The notes below the pieces were generated by a model. The model was not told the DNA's origin. It did not search any database and worked only from the letters and a program-made list of their open reading frames with translations. Positions 23,390 to 35,058 of a DNA stretch of 64,000 nt are shown piece by piece (the first letter of the stretch is position 1; every line of letters begins with the position of its first letter). The stretch comes from Effrenium voratum (Eukaryota; Sar; Dinophyceae; Suessiales; Symbiodiniaceae). The stretch lies in contig CAUJNA010002157.1 in NCBI GenBank assembly GCA_963377175.1, positions 40,001-104,000 of the forward strand. Reading direction: 5' to 3'. Made by a program: the position numbers and the translations under genes.

Positions 23390-23699
23390 GCTTGGGGTCA
23401 TGTTCAAGATGACGAGAACAACCACCATTTTCTGGGCTGCTGTTTTGAAGCAGCCACCTTTGGGGACTGTGACTCGAAGTGCTACCCGGCATGCGACTGG
23501 ATTCCATCCGCCCGAAGCAAGGGGGCACCCGGAACAAACCTGGGCAAAGGCTGCTTCTGACATATGCAAAAGCGGGTCTCGCCATTGACCCACATCAGCC
23601 ACAAAAGAGCGAATCTGGACCCACACTGGTGAACTTCTCTTTCGGGGCTTCCACTCGGAAAACGAAGATTGGATTTGATTTCAGGAAGGAAACCAATAT

Positions 23700-23719
23700 C
23701 CCCCCCCCCCCCCCCCCCC
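23700..23719. repeat. 20-base C run
   Basis: An uninterrupted C run in intron-like sequence. Confidence 0.9.
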
Positions 23720-24142
23720 GCATTTTTGGACATGCACATTTGCTTAAGGTGGTGTCTACTTTTACTTGGTTTCAGATGGAAACTGTCATGGCAGGCAAAA
23801 CTGCAAAATATCCCATTGTGTTCGATTGGTTGAAGCTAATGGAGGCTTGGTGTGATGTGACATGGATGTGCAAAGGGCCGAGGAAAAGTGTTCTCAATCA
23901 CCGGCTTCGGCTTTTCCTGTGTGCTGCTTTCCAAAGAGGTCCCATCGCAAATCAGCTCACTTTATTAAGCAATAAGCAGACTTCGCTTGAGCATCAGCAC
24001 TCAACAGTCGTTGGCTACTGAAAAAGGAGCTGCGCTTTTCAACGGTTGCTTCTCTCGCTGAGTTGCTCCGCTGTTCGTGCCGACGCCTTTTATTTTGGCC
24101 TCATGTGAGTCCGAGGCGCTTCCTTACTGCGTGCGAACGAAG

Positions 24143-24231
24143 AGGGCCAGGCGATTTTGGAGCAGGCCGCCGGGGAATCGGCGCTTCTCGGTGGCCGAGT
24201 GCGGGCCATCAGCTTGCACCTGGGAAAACAG
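24143..24231 (+). CDS. Exon of an unidentified gene
   Basis: After AACGAAG two bases complete a Glu codon. The frame then reads GQAILEQAAGESALLGGRVR and AISLHLGKQ, ending before a GC donor (GCTGTA) in phase 0. Good codon bias. It joins 23,389 in phase 1. Confidence 0.55.
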
Positions 24232-26721
24232 GCTGTATGGGAACCGAGGGCTTTTGTTAGGGGAGCAGAAATGAACAAATGGAGGAAGCGCAAACAAAGA
24301 AACGCAGGAATGATGAGCCAAAGACTTAAAGATTCACAGAAACAAAGAAGTGGAAGAATAAAGAAACAAAGAACAACAAGGAACTTGTTCCCTAGTTGAA
24401 ATGAGTAGCAACCCTCCGTCCACCCGCTCCGTCCCCCTATTGATGCGCTGCATGGACGAGAGGGGTGATCCGTTTCTTGTGACAAGTACGGCTCTTCTGT
24501 TTGAAAAGTTGAATGTGTGTTTTCAATAAATTGCGGGACCCCCCAAAACTGGGCCGTTTCCATTTGCGTTTCATTTGGGGACATGTCCATATTGATTGTC
24601 GCTGGAATTTCTCATCGCTGCGAAGCGGATCAATCAAGTTGTCATGTTTGTTGTTTTTTGCCGGCGGCGCTTCTACAAGACTTGATGAAGCATTTTCTCG
24701 TAGCCGGAAGCCAGGCCAACATTTGCTCTGACTAGGAAACATGTTTTGAACCGCCACACCTTTCAATGCCCACACCCGAGGGTGCAAGCGCCAGGTGTCC
24801 AAGGAGATAAAAAAGAAGCAGGAAGCGGCAGCTCGGCGCATCATTTTGCACTCCACAGCCTTTAGATTCAGCTCTTTAGATGTTTTTTCTCTTTTCTGGC
24901 AGGTGTTGCTTTGCGCTTGTCTCTTTTCTCTAATGAGGCCTGGTTGCTCATCCATCCGCTGCCCCAAGTTTGCACGCCCTTACCATGTTGGACATCACTG
25001 CAGCAACACCCGCTTTTTCGGGTTATGGGTTGTCACCTTGGTATTTTCGGTGGTCAATTGGCAGGCATCGGGGATCGTTTGAGCCAGCTTCTCCACAGTC
25101 CTACCCCCACGAAATTCCAATGGTGACCCCCCGCAAAAGGCGGCTGGTGGACTTCAATCCCGATGGACACGTCAACTTAAAAGTCCTCCCACACCCACCT
25201 GGGGTGCCCCTCTTCTGTCCCCTGAACATCTGAAAATCAGCTCACTTCAAAAGACCTTGAAAGGCGCTGTTAGCGACCACCAAGCGCGGACAGTTGGTTG
25301 TGCCTTTCCTTGAGGGCAATGTTTGTTTCTGGTTTGGAGGGAAAGCCAAAAGGACACCAGCCACTTCCGAGGGCCGCGAACAGACGCAGACCCAAATTTA
25401 GGGACCCCGGAGTTGCTCCGGGTTTGCTCCGCGCACAGGAGCTCTGTGCAGAGGAACAGGAATTCCTGGTGGACGACCACCAAGAGACGATGCCATGACT
25501 GAGGCCGAGCGAGGGAGGCAGTGAGGGAGGGAGGGAGGGAGGGAGGGAGGGAGGGAGGGAGGGAGGGAGGGAGGCTTTGGCATGGCTTTGGCATGGCCTT
25601 GGCATGGCTTTGGCATGGCTTTTGCACCCCTTACCCTCCTAAACCAACCCAGCACCAAGCCGGAACCTAGCCTTATAGACAAATGCAAACTATCCTATCC
25701 GAAAGTCTACCCAGCTTAATCCAACCACCAAACAAAGCCTCGGCCACCCGAAGTCCGCCCGCAACCGAACCGAAAACAACCCTTCGACCTCAAACCTATC
25801 ATCATTCAACCAGAATCTCAGCCCTTGCCCTCGTCGTCATGACACCTTCCTGCAAATATTAAATGGCCATGGCTCAAAACCCCGTACCCCCAGTGAAAAT
25901 CCCAATCCCCACAAAAAAATAGACTAAAATGGGTGGTGCACCTACCCCAAAATGGTACCATTGGTTTTGACCCACAGCCAAGTTGCGCTGAATGCCTCAA
26001 CAGCTATCGGAGACGCGGACACGCAGCAATTGTCGAGCACTCCAATCACCGCAGGTGCTTCATGCTAACCCCAGGAACATCCCCCGGTGGGTTTTGGTAG
26101 GGACTTTGGTCGAGTGGCCCCTGAAAGCAAACAGCCAGCCGCAGGTCGGACGAGTTTTGTAAGGGACGCTTGTTCTGGGTTTGTTTAATCATTCTTCCTG
26201 CCTTTGAAACGAAGAAGATCCTTGGGGTGACAGCAGGCGCGGTGCAGTTTTGAGATGCAGTCATTCGCTTAACTTGCTGACATAAGTTGCTCGTTCATTT
26301 CCAGGGATTGAGAGAGAGTGATCCCACAACATCTCTGTTCCTGCAGCAAGCCGGGCACCGGTTTCCCATAAACCAGGATAAATGACAACTTTGGTTGCTT
26401 ACTGGGGGTGTTCGATTTAGACGAAATCCTTCTCACTGATTGGGAACACGCACACACACACAGACACCCTATTGTGGATGGACAAACCCCCCCCACTTCG
26501 CACTAGGGTAAATTCCCAGTGCATATTCATAGGGGTCATTCATCCCAACTGGTGCCTTGGTCCATCCGCAGCAAAACCCATTTCTGCAGTTTCCTTTTTC
26601 GGCCGACGGGCCGAGGCTGCCCTGGACCTTGTGGGCTGACCACAGTACAGATGATTTTTCCAGCGCACCGAGCCTGGGGCTATGAAGTTCTGCGGGGCTA
26701 TGAATTGGCCAGAAACGACAG
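24232..26721. other. Intron-like DNA with simple repeats; one short possible exon
   Basis: It contains the GAGG array and the GGCATGGCTTT repeat (25,523-25,622). A possible exon at 25,140-25,182 (RLVDFNPDGHVNLK, acceptor AAAAG, donor GTCCTC) has good codon bias but does not fit the phase of 24,231. Minus-strand frames over the GAGG array are artefacts. Confidence 0.4.
25523..25622. repeat. GAGG tetranucleotide array and 11-bp GGCATGGCTTT repeat
   Basis: About 50 bases of (GAGG)n are followed by roughly five copies of an 11-bp TTTGGCATGGC unit. Confidence 0.85.
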
Positions 26722-26869
26722 TTTGCCTGCTAACTGTGAACGTGAACATGCTTTCCGGCACGAGGGTCGAGCTCATGATCACAGCGAGGTCTCGCTTGAA
26801 CAAAGCTGTGACACGGGTGCTTGAACATTCCTTGCCGGCATGGGGCCCTGTGACAGTGTTTTCCACAAG
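26722..26869 (+). CDS. Exon of an unidentified gene
   Basis: After ACGACAG two bases lead into CLLTVNVNMLSGTRVELMIT, then ARSRLNKAVTRVLEHSLPAW and GPVTVFST. It ends two bases into a codon before GTAACT. A competing frame is open too, but its codons lack the G/C bias. The phase-2 end fits the exon at 27,903. Confidence 0.6.
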
Positions 26870-27902
26870 GTAACTTCACCCTGGGTCTGTCCACACCCAT
26901 CCGTGGTCTCGGTTTCACTTCCGCGGCCAAGCTGTGAAACCCATTGTCCGCTCAGGTGACCTAGGTGTCCTTGTGGCATGCAAATGTATATATATATATA
27001 TATTGAACTTGGCACCAGTAGCATAGAATCAAGCTGAAAACAGCGGAGCCTATCTATGTTCAACCGAACTCACCTTACACAAGGGTGAAAGTAGAACTAC
27101 TTCCTTTATGTGGGTAAAGGGGGTGACTAAACCCCGAATGCGGGAACTGACTGGTACTGTAGTCCGTCGCTTGAGGCCGTGAGGGGACGCCTCCAAATTC
27201 TCAAAATGGATGGTTTCCCTTTGATTCCGTAGCCAACCCCAAAAAGGGCATCCCCCCCCCAAAAAAAGCAAGAACAACACCGGCACACGACAATATGCTT
27301 TGCCAACACAGTCCCCAGTTGCTCCGGGCTCTGCTTGTTTTGATGCGCAGATATATATTCGCTGCATGACGAAATGGCCGCGCTTCCAAAGACAAGCGCG
27401 AGCCCCATAGACTTTGAGCATATTTTGGCCTGTGGGACCGTGAGGTCCTAGGCCACTTAGACGTGGTGTCAATTCGGGCGGGGTCCGGGACCGGCCTCGC
27501 CAAAAACTCCACGCGAAGGAGCCACGAGGCTAGGCGCCACGTGAGACTTCCGACCGCGAAGCTCGTGGCGGAGCCGCGCTCGGTGCTCTCTTTGGCTTTT
27601 GATTTGGCAGGTGGCTGAAGATATGTTCACTCGGCCATGCGCAATATGTGCAGTCCGCTTTTCTTGCCGAAGCCACCGCAACCGAGTCGAGGTGTCCAAG
27701 ACACCTGTAGGCAGGTCCATGAGTGCCGCTCCTGAGGTGATGTAAGCCTTATATGGCATCATAACTGCATTTGACAGGATTCAAACAACTTTTCGAGGGA
27801 ATGCCCCGCAAGAAACCGCAATCAAAATTGGTTTCGCACCCGCTGGCATTTGTTCATTCTTCCATGCTCGCTGTTGATCAACCATGCGAGTGTTTTTCCG
27901 AG
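26870..27902. other. Intron-like DNA
   Basis: A TA repeat lies near 26,986-27,003. Minus-strand frames at 27,050-27,760 have no codon bias or motif. Nothing is supported. Confidence 0.4.
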
Positions 27903-27996
27903 AGAGGAGCTTAACCCTGACAACTCCATTGATGATACAGCATTCGGGTGGGGAGTGAGGGCAGTTGGTCGCCAACTCTGGAGGTTCACCACTCAG
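27903..27996 (+). CDS. Exon of an unidentified gene
   Basis: One base after TTCCGAG completes an Arg codon. The frame then reads EELNPDNSIDDTAFGWGVRA and VGRQLWRFTTQ, ending CAG|GTGTGG in phase 0. Splice phases agree with 26,869. Confidence 0.55.
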
Positions 27997-28824
27997 GTGT
28001 GGAGCATGATGGAAACCGGTAATCGCCGGAATTTGCGCTTCTTGATTCTCAAGTATATTGGCGCCTGAACTTAAATCTGGGTGCCATGTGCACAAAGCTG
28101 CTGCAAAAAGAGAAGCCTCGTTGTGTGGCTCCAGGGTTTGCCGCAAAAAGCTGGGGTACTCCCAGCTAATGGGAGTTCACCTAAGCTCGGTGTGGTTCGG
28201 TGTTCTTTGGTTCTGGCTTTGCAGGAACCGTTTTTTCGAGCACACATGCTTGCCTGATGGAGGTGCACACATTCCGCCTGATTTGACATTGTTTTGGTTT
28301 GCATTGAGATCCAGGACATGTGGGTCGCGTGTGGGGTGTTTTTGTGTGTGTCTGTTTGTCTGCTCTTTGTCTGTTTGTGTGTCTGTGTGTCTGTGTCTCT
28401 GTGTGTCCGTGTGTGTGTGTCCGTTGTGTGTGTCCGTTGTGTGTGTCCGTGTGTGTGCCCGTGTGTGTGTGTGTGTCCGTGTGTGTGTCCGTGTGTGTGT
28501 CCGTGTGTGTGTGTGTGTGTGTGTGTCTGTGTGTCTGTGTGTCTGTGTGTCTGTGTGTCTGTGTGTCTGTGTGTGTGTGTGTGTGTGTGTGTCTGTGTGT
28601 CTGTGTGTCTGTGTGTCTGTGTGTCTGTGTGTCTGTGTGTCTGTGTGTCTGTGTGTCTGTGTGTCTGTGTGTCTGTGTGTCTGTGTGTCTGTGTGTCTGT
28701 GTGTCTGTGTGTCTGTGTGTCTGTGTGTCTGTGTGTCTGTGTGTCTGTGTGTCTGTGTGTCTGTGTGTCTGTGTGTCTGTGTGTCTGTGTGTCTGTGTGT
28801 CTGTGTCTGTGTCTACCTGTGCCT

Positions 28825-28894
<70 letters not shown>

Positions 28895-29813
28895 TCTGTG
28901 TCTGTGTCTGTGTCTGTGTCTGTGTCTGTGTCTGTGTCTGTGTCTGTGTCTGTGTCTGTGTCTGTGTCTGTGTCTGTGTCTGTGTTTCTGTTTGAGTTGA
29001 ACTTGTGGGCTTGACCTTTGCTTTGACTGTGTGTCAACTGACGTGTAGGGTGCTTTGAAAGCACGCCCCTGCATGACGGTTGTCGGTCCTGTTGAACATG
29101 GCAGCCGGGCCCAAAGAGAGCAGCTCTTTTTGACATCTCTCTCCCACCAAAAATTATTGAACTATTATTTCGGCTAGGTTGTGCTTTGCTGGATGGGATT
29201 TTCACGAAAGTGTCTCATTTGCGAAGACTGAAATGGGGAAGTGTTGCAATGCGGAAAACCGCCATGCCTATGGAACTGACAAGCGAATTTGGAGCGATCT
29301 AAGAAACAAAGAAAGCTCGCACGATTTCCTGGAGATTGCGTGCTTGTCTCGCAGTGGTACCCCTATGGTCAAGGGGAATATATCGAGACGTGTCAAAGAC
29401 CAGCCGAAAAGGGTCCAAGTACTTTGGACAGTCCTGGCCCATTGGACGTGTATACCTTGATGGGTTCCCTGGACGCGGCTTTGGCCCGAACTCGGCGAGG
29501 TTGGCATGTCTTGAGAGGGCAACAGCGGTAGGTGACGAGGAAACTCTTTAATTCTCCGTGGTTTGTGCGCACCATGATCTATGGTTGGTTTGCTTGCACC
29601 ATGCAGAGAAGTAATCGTAGCGACAAAAGAACTCGTTGGTTGAAACTTGGCTTCCAGACGGCAAAGCAAATGCCCTGTTCTTTCCGCCGAATGGCCGGCG
29701 ATGCAATCACATCTCGCCCTTTTGGGCGGTGACGAAAAGGTTTTGGATTTCATGGCGCCCCTTGTCCACGGCTCACACCAGGTGTCTTTTTCTTTTGCCA
29801 AAGGACTTGACAG
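27997..29813. other. Intron-like DNA around a giant GT-rich array
   Basis: Apart from the array, a + block at 29,430-29,515 looks weakly coding in two frames (for example LDSPGPLDVYTLMGSLDAAL) and ends at CGAG|GTTGGC. I could not decide the frame. Confidence 0.35.
28336..28995. repeat. Nested CTGTGTGT / TGTGCC / TGTGTC array
   Basis: About 660 bases in zones: irregular GT with CCGTGTGTGT units (28,390-28,540), a near-perfect CTGTGTGT octamer array (about 28,541-28,810), a TGTGCC hexamer zone (about 28,820-28,890) and a TGTGTC hexamer zone (28,890-28,985). All six frames stay open, giving long Cys/Val and Thr/Asp/His frames that are artefacts. The zones suggest successive expansion of related units. 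Confidence 0.95.
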
Positions 29814-29939
29814 AAATCGGGCCCCTGGCTCTCCACCCTGCCCCTGAATTCCACGGAAAACATCCAAGTTGGCCTCGACAAGCGGCGGCGCGCGGCGCGC
29901 GGTGCCATGATCGACTTCGATGAGCTGGACGAGGCAAGG
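29814..29939 (+). CDS. Possible first exon of the SCCPDH-like gene
   Basis: After TTGACAG the frame reads KSGPWLSTLPLNSTENIQVG, then a very basic LDKRRRAARGA and MIDFDELDEAR. It ends before a GC donor (GCCTGA) in phase 0, matching the phase-0 start of the exon at 30,634. An in-frame ATG at 29,907 would give a short acidic N-terminus for the oxidoreductase. Alternatively this is the last piece of the upstream gene. Confidence 0.5.
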
Positions 29940-30633
29940 GCCTGATCCTTCTTAGAAATACCGGCGGGGCTGGAGGGGGATGTCTGGAGGATTCTTGAAG
30001 AAAAATCATGAGATGGTGTCAGTTTCCTTCTTACTTGGCCGAAGGGCTTCTGCTTGTGGGGCTCAGGGCTAGCTGCCAGAGTGGTTTGTGGGGCTGAAGA
30101 CATTCCAGGGGTCGAAAGATGCTGGCCGTGAGGGTCGGCATTCAAGGACTCGTACGCGCCTATTGACAGAGGCATAAGAGACAAAGGTAACATGATAGAC
30201 GTCAAGCAGCGATGATGAGATGACATATGGTCTTTTGCAATCAGGGCAAGCTCGGGCAAGCACCTTTGCGTTAAGCATGGGTCTTACATGTCAATTCTCT
30301 TTACATCCGACCAGTGCCTTTTTTCCCCAACAGGTAGCCAGAGGCTTGGTGTGGAGCCTCTGTAGAGGTTCCGGGAGACGGATGCTGCGGATATGCTTTG
30401 GGATTTGGAAGGCATGATGTGACTGTGGCAACGCGCGACCAAACAAACCCCCAAACAGGGGTTCCCTATAAAAGCACACACACGCACCCAAGGTTCAAGC
30501 AACTGGAATAAGACCCCCTCATGTGAGGAACAAATTGTAAGACATCAGGGTATAAGGGAAATTACCAGGCAAGCAACCAACACATTCTGGGGTTGAGTTG
30601 TGAGACAACAAACCAACCGCTTGTCCGTGCCAG

Positions 30634-30682
30634 GTCGAGCCGGAGACGCGGCCATACGACTTGGTGGTCTTCGGCAGCACTG
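30634..30682 (+). CDS. SCCPDH-like oxidoreductase, exon with Rossmann strand
   Basis: A 49-nt exon follows GTGCCAG and reads VEPETRPYDLVVFGSTG. The DLVVFGSTG run is the first beta strand and the start of the glycine-rich NAD(P)-binding loop typical of saccharopine dehydrogenase-like oxidoreductases (family knowledge). It ends one base into a Gly codon before a GC donor (GCCTCG). The next exon at 31,629 completes the GSTGFSG loop exactly, which is strong support for the join. Confidence 0.75.
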
Positions 30683-31085
30683 GCCTCGTGGCTACTTGGG
30701 GCAAGGGGGGCCTTGCTTGGGGTGCCAGTTGTGTCTTTCTTGAGTGTTACCTTTTTGGAGTGAGTTGAAGGCCAAAAAGGGGAACACTCACCCCAAAAAG
30801 GGGGTCCGCTGTTTTAAGAAGCACAGTTTTGGTCTATTTGGTTGGACAAGTTGGACCTTCGTTCCTTTTGCGAGAATGCGTCTGACGTATCCCATGAACC
30901 AGCAAAGAGTTTGATTTGTTCAGGCAATTATAGAGTCTTTCACCCCCCAAATCATACACCTCATTCTTTTTTAAGTTCAAAAGAGCTTAAAAGGGTTTCA
31001 AAGTACCCACTAAAATAGTTATTGAATCCAACTTTCCCGAAAGCCACTCAATTCGTTAGATGTTTGCCTCGAATATTCTGGTGAT

Positions 31086-31182
31086 TTTGGGGAGCATTTG
31101 GGAGCATTTGGGGAGCATTTGGGGAGCATGTGGGGAGTATTTGGGGAGCATTTGGGGAGCTTTGGGGAGCATTTGGGGAGAG
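31086..31182. repeat. GGGGAGCATTT minisatellite
   Basis: About eight imperfect copies of an 11-12 bp unit (GGGGAGCATTTG) lie inside an intron of the SCCPDH-like gene. Confidence 0.85.
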
Positions 31183-31628
31183 GGTGGGGAGCTGTGGGCA
31201 GCTTTTGAGTCTTGGCCCCAAAATTAAGAGGTTGAGTCTTCGATCCCAAATGCAATCTCGATCACTTGCCCAAAAAGGCCACATTTTTAAGCCCAAAGAA
31301 CTTTTAGCATGCGAGGGGTATCCTTTGTGGAGGGGTCAAAGACTCTACGAGGCAAGGGCGGTAGCCTCCTGGCTTTGTGCTCTAGGGGAAAGCTGGCATG
31401 CTATCGGTGGTGTTGGGTTCTGCAGGAGCAAGCCAAAATCGAGAGGGCTGTTGGTGAGAAGACCAGCGTTTTGGGGTTTGGTCATCATTTTTTGCTTATT
31501 TTTCTTATGGAAGGTTCTGTGGATGATCCTTCTTTCATGATCCGGACAGAGGCTTGTTTTCCAAGCCCCTGAAGCCTTGCACTTCAGACTTGTGGCTCCC
31601 CCGCTGCCTTGCCAGCTGTCAGCTGAAG

Positions 31629-31707
31629 GTTTCAGCGGCTGCTTGGTGGTGGAACACCTGGACGCTCTGCTGGCGGGCAAAGAGCACCGCTGGGCTCTGG
31701 CCGGCAG
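31629..31707 (+). CDS. SCCPDH-like oxidoreductase, second Rossmann exon
   Basis: After GCTGAAG the frame reads FSGCLVVEHLDALLAGKEHR and WALAG, ending two bases into an Arg codon before a GA donor (GAGACT). The G-F-[ST]-G...LV.E.L and RWALAGR patterns are hallmarks of the SCCPDH / trans-acting enoyl reductase-like family (from memory). G-rich simple sequence follows directly. Confidence 0.75.
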
Positions 31708-31716
31708 GAGACTCCG

Positions 31717-31800
31717 TCGGGGGGAGGGGGGAGGGGGGGAGGGGTGGGGGGAGAGGGGGAGGGGTGGGAGGGGTGGGGGGGGAGGGGGGAGGGGGGAGTG
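31717..31800. repeat. GGGGAGG purine tract
   Basis: An 80-base G/A-only tract lies just after the second SCCPDH-like exon. It could form G-quadruplex structures, which is only an inference. Confidence 0.8.
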
Positions 31801-32038
31801 AGTGCTGATGAGCCTGGACACACTTCTTGTACTTTTTTCCTTGGTGGCTCTCCCTTTATACTCGTGGTGGTCCAAAAATTGTACACTTTATTTTGGCTGG
31901 TCACTGGCCAAGTGAGCAGCGGAGCGGCGGATCCTCGCGGAGCAAGAGCGGCGGAGCAAGGGATCGATTTTCTGTTGGGCCAGTTGAGGTTTGGCAAAAG
32001 GGGAGCCAGTTGAGCCACGTGCTCAAAGCCCGGGTAGT

Positions 32039-32150
32039 TGAAGGTTAGTAAGGGACAGTCCCAACCAGAAATGGATGCAGCCGCCTTTTTAGAACCGCAC
32101 ATGGTTTTGGGTTCACACATTTTCGTACCATGTTTGATCGCCTTGTGGAT
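32039..32150. repeat. Dispersed intronic repeat, copy 2
   Basis: This is the partner of bases 1-115, with the same order of blocks. It lies in an intron of the SCCPDH-like gene. Confidence 0.55.
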
Positions 32151-32917
32151 CTTCGGGCATCAGGCCGACGCTTGCGCTGCGCTGCAATTCCACCTGAATC
32201 AACCTGGTTGCTCCAGAATGGGCTTGGATGCAAAACCTCTCCGGGATGTAACATCCTTGGCGCAGCCTTACATGTCAAGGTCCGATCCCCAATTCGTCCA
32301 ACCATGTTTGTTTTCGGAATTTGCGGCTGGTTTGTGAAAAGAAGGATCCCTGCAAAGAACGGGAGAAGTACGGCTAGATGGACAGCAGAGGCTGTGTATG
32401 CCACACAACAGGCGGCGGTTTCGCCCCTTTCAAGGTCGGTTGCACCCTTTTCCTCCAGCAAAAGGATGTGGCTGCCGTGTTGTTTTCGTGATTCTTCTCT
32501 TGAGATGATCTTGAAGCCAATTGATTTCTGTTGGGTGAATGGAAGAGAACGGTTTCCTGGCAGCCGGTGCCACTTGCATGGTCTGGAGATGTACTTGAAC
32601 AGCACCTGCTGGCAGCTTTTTGTGGCCTGCTGAGATCGCGCCCCCTATGTTTACTTGGGTCTGTTCTAAAATCGAACAGACTGCATACGTTACGTTGCCT
32701 TTCCATTTTTCCTCAATTCCCCATCCCAACCATGTTCCAAATTGAGGACCTGCCAAATGTGGACCGATCAAATTCCAAGAAACCGGCCCCAAGCTTGGAC
32801 AAAAGTGCCCCTATCTCCAACCCCCCCCCCCCCCAACCCCAACCCCCCCCCGGCAAATGTCTACCGGTTTTATGGGTTTTTGAACGGTTTCAATGGGTCA
32901 TTTAGGTCCTCCCTCAG

Positions 32918-32969
32918 GACCCGGAGCAAGCTGGAGAAGCAGGCCAGCCAGTGCCGGAGCCGGCCCAAG
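32918..32969 (+). CDS. SCCPDH-like oxidoreductase, exon
   Basis: A 52-nt exon after CCCTCAG completes the Arg codon and reads TRSKLEKQASQCRSRPK, then a GC donor (GCCGGG) in phase 0. In the family, WALAGR is followed by a short basic helix (R.KLE), which is what appears here. Confidence 0.7.
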
Positions 32970-33173
32970 GCCGGGCCGATGGGCCGGAGCCCTCTCCCCG
33001 AAGTCGGAGCTTCTGCGGTGGGGCTGAGATTTGTGTCTTTTGGCATTGGAAGATGTTGTTTGGAGAAAAAAAGCCCTTGGTTCCTGGTCTTTCAGAGATC
33101 CAAGAGGTTTACCTTGGTTTCAAGTTCGGATATTTGCAACATGCTGGAATGGGATTATTCTGTGAGGGTTCTT

Positions 33174-33263
33174 CTTGGGATCGCTTTTACAAGAAAACAA
33201 AGGGAACACATGTGGGGTCTTGGGATCGCTTTTACAAGAAAACAAAGGGAACACATGTGGGGG
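33174..33263. repeat. 45-bp tandem duplication
   Basis: Two almost identical copies of a unit starting TTGGGATCGCTTTTACAAG. Forty-five bases keep the frame, but no gene is supported here. Confidence 0.85.
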
Positions 33264-33791
33264 GTCCCGACTTGCCCAAATAGCAGACACCATTCTGATG
33301 GATTCTAAGGCGAAAAGGCGCAACAGGACAACCAGTGCGACATTGAGACTGGGAAGCTGGCGACCTTTAACCTTTTCTCGCTTTTGAACATTTAACCACA
33401 GGTTGGCCTTTGCTTTCCGTGGGAGATGAAATGGAGCCAAAGCCAACGAGGCCATATTCATGGAGCGTGTGCAAGTATATCCCAAGGGATGTCAAAGCCC
33501 CGAACACACCTGTAGACTGTACGATGGGTGATTCACAGGGTCTCTGTTTTCACGGGAAAGGGTTCCCCTTGCCATTCTGCATTGGCCGCTGAGGAAGAGT
33601 TCATGCCGATGCCTTGGCGCTTCCGATGTCAGTGTTCTGGGGACTGGAATTCCGATTGGCACGAACCACCGCAAGCTCACCTAGAGTCTAAGCGATCAAG
33701 CTCACCCATGCTTGACATGAGGGCGGCAACCCCTTTTTTAAGGTTGGTTGCAGAAAGGAGCGCCATCCGTTTTCGGCCTCGGGCAGTCCAG

Positions 33792-33864
33792 GTGATCGTG
33801 GCGGGCAGTCCCGATGAGATCGCCCAGATGTGCGGCGAGGCCAAGGTGGTTGTGGCGCTGGCAG
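33792..33864 (+). CDS. SCCPDH-like oxidoreductase, exon
   Basis: A 73-nt exon after GTCCAG reads VIVAGSPDEIAQMCGEAKVV, then VALAG. It ends one base into a Gly codon before a GA donor (GAGAGG). In family members this is the strand-helix-strand VIVAD...RVVL...GPY. CTGGCAGG is repeated at this donor and at the next acceptor (35,005-35,012), so the exact cut is ambiguous but the product is not. Confidence 0.75.
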
Positions 33865-35011
33865 GAGAGGGTCGGGGGGGGGGGGGGGTGGATGTGGGTT
33901 GCCCTGGTGAATGGAAAGGACCCTGGTTCGTTTTGATAACTTTGACCCATACCCAAATGGCGTTATGTGGGAAAAACTGGGTGGAAAAGAATGACTCCAA
34001 CAATGAAAACCAGCTGACTCACTGCTTGCCATCAAACATTCCACGGCAGGAACGGCAATTGCAGCAAAGACTAGGAATTTGGACACCTTTCTACTGTCCA
34101 GGCTCACTTCATTCTTCCCAGGCTAGTCAGAGCCTTTCCGTTCATCTCTATTTGGTTCCTTACCAAGGACAACTTTATAGCCTTGTAAGAATCTAGGGTT
34201 TTGAACTAGAAGAGCAGGTGAACTGGGGGTTGCGGAGCGATCTCACTTGGCGTTTTGGGACACTTCACCAATCCGATCCACTTGCCAACTAGCTTCGAGA
34301 AGTTTCTTAATGAATTCCACTCTGCTCTGAGAGTCGGCCAAAGCCCAAGGCAAGACTATTGTTCTGCTTTCCTTTTGCTTTTCATGCGGGAAGGAAATGG
34401 GCCACTGGGATTCCGAGCGTGCGGATCGTTGGGCACCTCTTTTGAAGCCGAGCAAGGCTGTCTTTGACGGGCTCAGGTTGCAATCGCCATCAAGTGACCG
34501 ACGGTGGCTAGGCGAACGACTATAATCGGTCTTTCCCTGCGTTCTCGATCAGACCTTGCAGTTGCATTTTCTTCTATATGCACACACACACACACATGAA
34601 CATACCTGGAGATTGCTCCACAAGACTGAGCGCAGGGCACCGCTGCTTCGGATAGGATTTGCCAGCTCAACAGAGCTTTCCAGGGACCTTGGGTGTAGAG
34701 TGTAGACGGTGTTGTCCTAACCTGCAGATAGGTCGGGTGTGCAGTCCAACAGTCTTCGTACTGCATCAAAGCTTGAACTAGTCCCACTGTAGCTTTCAGG
34801 CTTTGGAATCTGTGACAATCCCAGCACGGTTGCCACCCCGAACTGTGTGGTTTGCGGCCCCTGGAGCTTGGCGGCTCTTCGGTTGGACCTCGAAGCCTTT
34901 GAACTTGACGCCCGGTGTGCCTTTCTCACCCAGCAAAAGCTCGCTCCCAGCACCCAATTGGTGTCCACGTCTGCGCGGGGCAGTCGGCCGTCGGCCGGGT
35001 CAGCCTGGCAG

Positions 35012-35058
35012 GGCCCTACTTGGACTGCGGGGAGCAGGTGGCCAAGTGCTGCGCCCGG
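35012..35058 (+). CDS. SCCPDH-like oxidoreductase, exon with GPY motif
   Basis: A 47-nt exon after CCTGGCAG reads GPYLDCGEQVAKCCAR and ends before a GC donor (GCACCC) in phase 0. The GPY...GE..V..C segment is conserved in the family. It continues directly into the THYVDITGE exon. Confidence 0.75.

Noticed and set aside
28058..29074. Several very long open frames on both strands (up to 318 codons)
   Set aside because: They are pure translations of GT-rich simple repeats (Cys/Val and Thr/Asp/His runs) with no non-repeat core.
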